Assembly (NCBI GenBank): GCA_002389675.1
Contig: DGQF01000034.1
Coordinates: 54,688-118,687 of the forward strand
DNA length: 64,000 nucleotides
Direction: 5' to 3'
Source of the DNA: Gammaproteobacteria bacterium UBA4421
GTDB lineage: Bacteria; Pseudomonadota; Gammaproteobacteria; Pseudomonadales; Azotimanducaceae
Positions 60,836 through 64,000 of this stretch are shown here, piece by piece. A program made the position numbers and the translations under genes. Numbering within the stretch: the first letter of the stretch is position 1; each line of letters begins with the position of its first letter. The notes under the pieces are model-generated. The model searched no databases, was not told where the DNA came from, and was given only the letters and a program-made list of their open reading frames with translations.

Positions 60836-62617
60836 TCAGTCGCGCGGCGCAGGGGTTGAGGCAGCAATTGCCTGGGCTTCGGCGGCGAAATGCTTGAAAG
60901 CTTGATCAGCGTTAAAGAAAATTTCGCCAGAGACATTGCTGGGTAAGTTTGCGGCTTTTAAGTGTGGCCAGAGCGTGCCTTTGATGTCTGAAAAGTTGAG
61001 CGTGACGCCGACGCTGAGCAAGTGATTGTTTAACCGTGTAAGCATCTGTAGTCCAGTGGCATCAATCATATTTACTGAACTGCAGACCAGTAGCAGATGA
61101 TGGGTTCCGGTGCGGCGCTGGGTGCGCTTCAAACATTTATCTTCAATTTGCAGTGCATTGGCAAAATAGATGTTTTCGTCAATCCGCAAGGCTAAAACCT
61201 CTGGCAGGGTTTGAACGTCATAACGCTTGATTGACCGAAATTGTTCGCTGTTGCCCAGACGTCCTATGGGTATCAGGTTGGGCCGACTTGAAGTGCGAAT
61301 AAAGAATGCTATCGACAGTAAGACGCCGGCAGCCAGACCAATCTCGACGCCCATAAAAAGCACCATCAGCAGAGTTACAATTTCAGTGATGGTATCGTGG
61401 CGATGTATTGCCCAATGGCGGCGGGAACTGCGGATATCAATCAAGCTGACCACAGATACCATGATAATGGCTGCCAGCACAGCCTTGGGTAGTGCTGCAA
61501 ACAAGGGGGTTAAAAACAGCAGTACGCCAATGATAACCGCGGCGCAGATTAAGCTGCTCACTGGTGTGCGGGCGCCGCTGAAAAAATTAACGCTGGATCG
61601 AGAAAAACTTCCAGCTACTGGGTAGGCGCCAGTAAATGCAGCTCCAATGTTGGCCGCGCCAATAGCAATGAGTTCTTGATGAGCGTTAACGCGTGTATGT
61701 TGGCGCGCGGCCAGAGAGGTGCCGATAGAGTAGCTTTCGATATAGGACACGATGGCGATCGCAGCGGAGGATGGCAATAAAGCGATCCATAACGCGAGTT
61801 CAAAAGGTGGACGTTTGAATTCGGGCAGGCCGCCGGGGATATAGCCCACGGTAGAAATATGTGACGCTCCCTCACTAACCGTAGCCCAAACGATAGCAGC
61901 GGCGGCGACCATCATTGGTCCCATGCGGCATAGTGGATGAGCGGTTGTGAGCTTGAAGCCGCACAATTGTCCTACTTTAACAATGCCTGCCGGGAATACG
62001 ATCAGCGCTGCCAGGGCGATTGAGCCGATTCCTGCCGTATACAGGCTGATGTCATCGACATGACTGATCAGTTCGTTGATTACGGCAAAGGGTTTTGCTG
62101 TGCTGGTAATCTCAATGCCGGTGAAAACCGGCAGCTGACTGACGATGATTAAGAGGGCAGCGGCATTCACAAAACCGGTAATGACCGGATGGCTCAGCAA
62201 ATTGACTAATCCGCCCATGCGGGAAAGCCGCAGGAGCCATAGGATTAAACCAGATTGAAGGCAGATGATGCTGGTGATTCCAAGGTACGCATCGCTGAAT
62301 TGGGGAGCATATTCGCTGACAGTGGCTGCGACCATTAATGCTGCGACGGCAACGGGACCAACCACCAATTGTCGAGAACTGCCAAAAAAAGCGTAAAGAA
62401 TCATGGGTACTAGGCAAGCGTAAAGGCCTGCCTGCGGCGGCACGCCGGCTAGAAACGCATAAGCGACAGCCTGTGGGATGGTCACCATACCCACAATTAA
62501 CCCCGCTACCCAGTCATGGTTGAAATCGTCTCGACTATAGTTGCGCAGAATGGGAATTAGAGGCAGATATTGTGGCCATTCGCGCAATCCGGTTTTAAAC
62601 CATAGGGCGAAGCGCAT
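60836..62617 (-). CDS. SulP family anion transporter with STAS domain
   Basis: A 593-aa transporter. The membrane domain carries 'AGLIVGMVTIPQAVAYAFLA', 'GVPPQAGLYACLVPMILYAF' and 'VAGSFSRSSVNFFSGARTPV'; the C-terminal STAS domain includes 'LALRIDENIYFANALQIEDK' and 'VCSSVNMIDATGLQML'. SulP members carry sulfate, bicarbonate or dicarboxylates; the anion is not readable. Precedes lptG with a 1-bp gap. Confidence 0.92.
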   Translation of the reverse strand: MRFALWFKTGLREWPQYLPLIPILRNYSRDDFNHDWVAGLIVGMVTIPQAVAYAFLAGVPPQAGLYACLVPMILYAFFGSSRQLVVGPVAVAALMVAATVSEYAPQFSDAYLGITSIICLQSGLILWLLRLSRMGGLVNLLSHPVITGFVNAAALLIIVSQLPVFTGIEITSTAKPFAVINELISHVDDISLYTAGIGSIALAALIVFPAGIVKVGQLCGFKLTTAHPLCRMGPMMVAAAAIVWATVSEGASHISTVGYIPGGLPEFKRPPFELALWIALLPSSAAIAIVSYIESYSIGTSLAARQHTRVNAHQELIAIGAANIGAAFTGAYPVAGSFSRSSVNFFSGARTPVSSLICAAVIIGVLLFLTPLFAALPKAVLAAIIMVSVVSLIDIRSSRRHWAIHRHDTITEIVTLLMVLFMGVEIGLAAGVLLSIAFFIRTSSRPNLIPIGRLGNSEQFRSIKRYDVQTLPEVLALRIDENIYFANALQIEDKCLKRTQRRTGTHHLLLVCSSVNMIDATGLQMLTRLNNHLLSVGVTLNFSDIKGTLWPHLKAANLPSNVSGEIFFNADQAFKHFAAEAQAIAASTPAPRD

Positions 62618-62720
62618 CAGTTGTTTAGGTCGGGCGCAGTCATCGGATAAGTGTAGCAGCTGTCCGCTGTCCGTGTGCGGCCTTCGCCCTTCTGCGTGGG
62701 CTTGCTATAGGGTGCCTTAA

Positions 62721-63866
<1,146 letters not shown>

Positions 63867-63880
63867 CCTTTGGCGCGTGG

Positions 63881-63918
63881 TTATCTAGTGCGCGGTGCTG
63901 CAACCGGGCACTAGATAA
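63881..63918. terminator. Hairpin between convergent genes, possible bidirectional terminator
   Basis: TTATCTAGTGC (63881-63891) and GCACTAGATAA (63908-63918) are perfect 11-bp complements around a 16-nt loop. No T run follows on the right, but it lies between two convergent stop codons. Confidence 0.55.
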
Positions 63919-64000
63919 AGATGCTGTAGATTCCCAGTTGTATGATGATCAGCACGGTTGCCCAGACCCGGATATCACGCCATTTTGAATGATCTTTGGC
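63911..64000 (-). CDS. C-terminal end of a membrane protein (5' part outside window)
   Basis: On the minus strand the frame is open from the right edge for 29 codons and stops at TAG (63911-63913). The translation 'AKDHSKWRDIRVWATVLIII' followed by a further hydrophobic 'QLGIYSIFI' looks like a final transmembrane helix after a charged linker. Family is not recognised from so short a piece. Confidence 0.55.
   Translation of the reverse strand, partial: AKDHSKWRDIRVWATVLIIIQLGIYSIFI

Overview
The window is a 64-kb chromosomal stretch of a gammaproteobacterium. CmoA/CmoB (tRNA U34 modification), an LptG lipopolysaccharide exporter, a YccA-type BAX-inhibitor protein, a class I polyphosphate kinase and several TonB, lipoprotein and Tat-exported proteins fix the broad affiliation. 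The load of acyl-CoA dehydrogenases, enoyl-CoA hydratases, MaoC hydratases, a thiolase and an LLM-class flavin oxidoreductase is typical of lipid- or hydrocarbon-using marine groups such as Spongiibacteraceae or Halieaceae; that finer placement is inference from gene content. No tRNA, rRNA, CRISPR array, insertion sequence or phage gene was seen.

Layout. 1-6.4 kb: the end of a TonB-dependent receptor, a strong terminator, an allene-oxide-cyclase/dirigent-like secreted protein, then a same-strand run of homocysteine methyltransferase, GST, methyltransferase, quinone-oxidoreductase-like enzyme and an exported NTF2-fold protein. 6.5-12.5 kb: DUF3300, rhomboid protease, BAX-inhibitor protein, and a MoxR-type ATPase plus VWA pair. 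12.7-20 kb: small monooxygenase, aldehyde dehydrogenase / PhyH / Smr run, lipoprotein, acyl-CoA dehydrogenase, amidohydrolase lipoprotein. 20-25 kb: a tightly overlapped cytochrome c5 / sugar-lactone oxidase / D-threonine-aldolase-like operon, then cmoAB. 25-31 kb: ppk1, M48 protease with LemA, acyl-CoA dehydrogenase. 31-42 kb: flavin proteins, MATE pump, a CinA-like/nucleotidyltransferase fusion, an ANKH-like transporter, YceI, sulfotransferase, then a gene-poor gap. 42-50 kb: glutathione peroxidase, thiolase, two-component system, a pseudogene, and hydratases. 50-64 kb: ClpP paralogue, an ORF with a LexA box, more acyl-CoA genes, ChaC, M20 peptidase, MFS, lptG, SulP, glutathione-dependent formaldehyde dehydrogenase, and the end of a membrane protein at the right edge.

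The most notable observations are these. (1) The glutathione peroxidase at 42256-42744 has an in-frame TGA exactly at the active-site selenocysteine position, with a bacterial SECIS-like hairpin just downstream, so it is very probably a selenoprotein that routine gene calling would truncate. (2) The gap at 39838-40552 holds a consensus sigma-54 promoter, perfect hairpins, and a consensus CRP site placed as in a class II promoter ahead of a 29-codon membrane-peptide gene. (3) A consensus LexA box overlaps the promoter of an unrecognised 101-aa ORF at 51449. (4) A DUF748/AsmA-like gene at 47213-47651 looks like an internal-deletion pseudogene.
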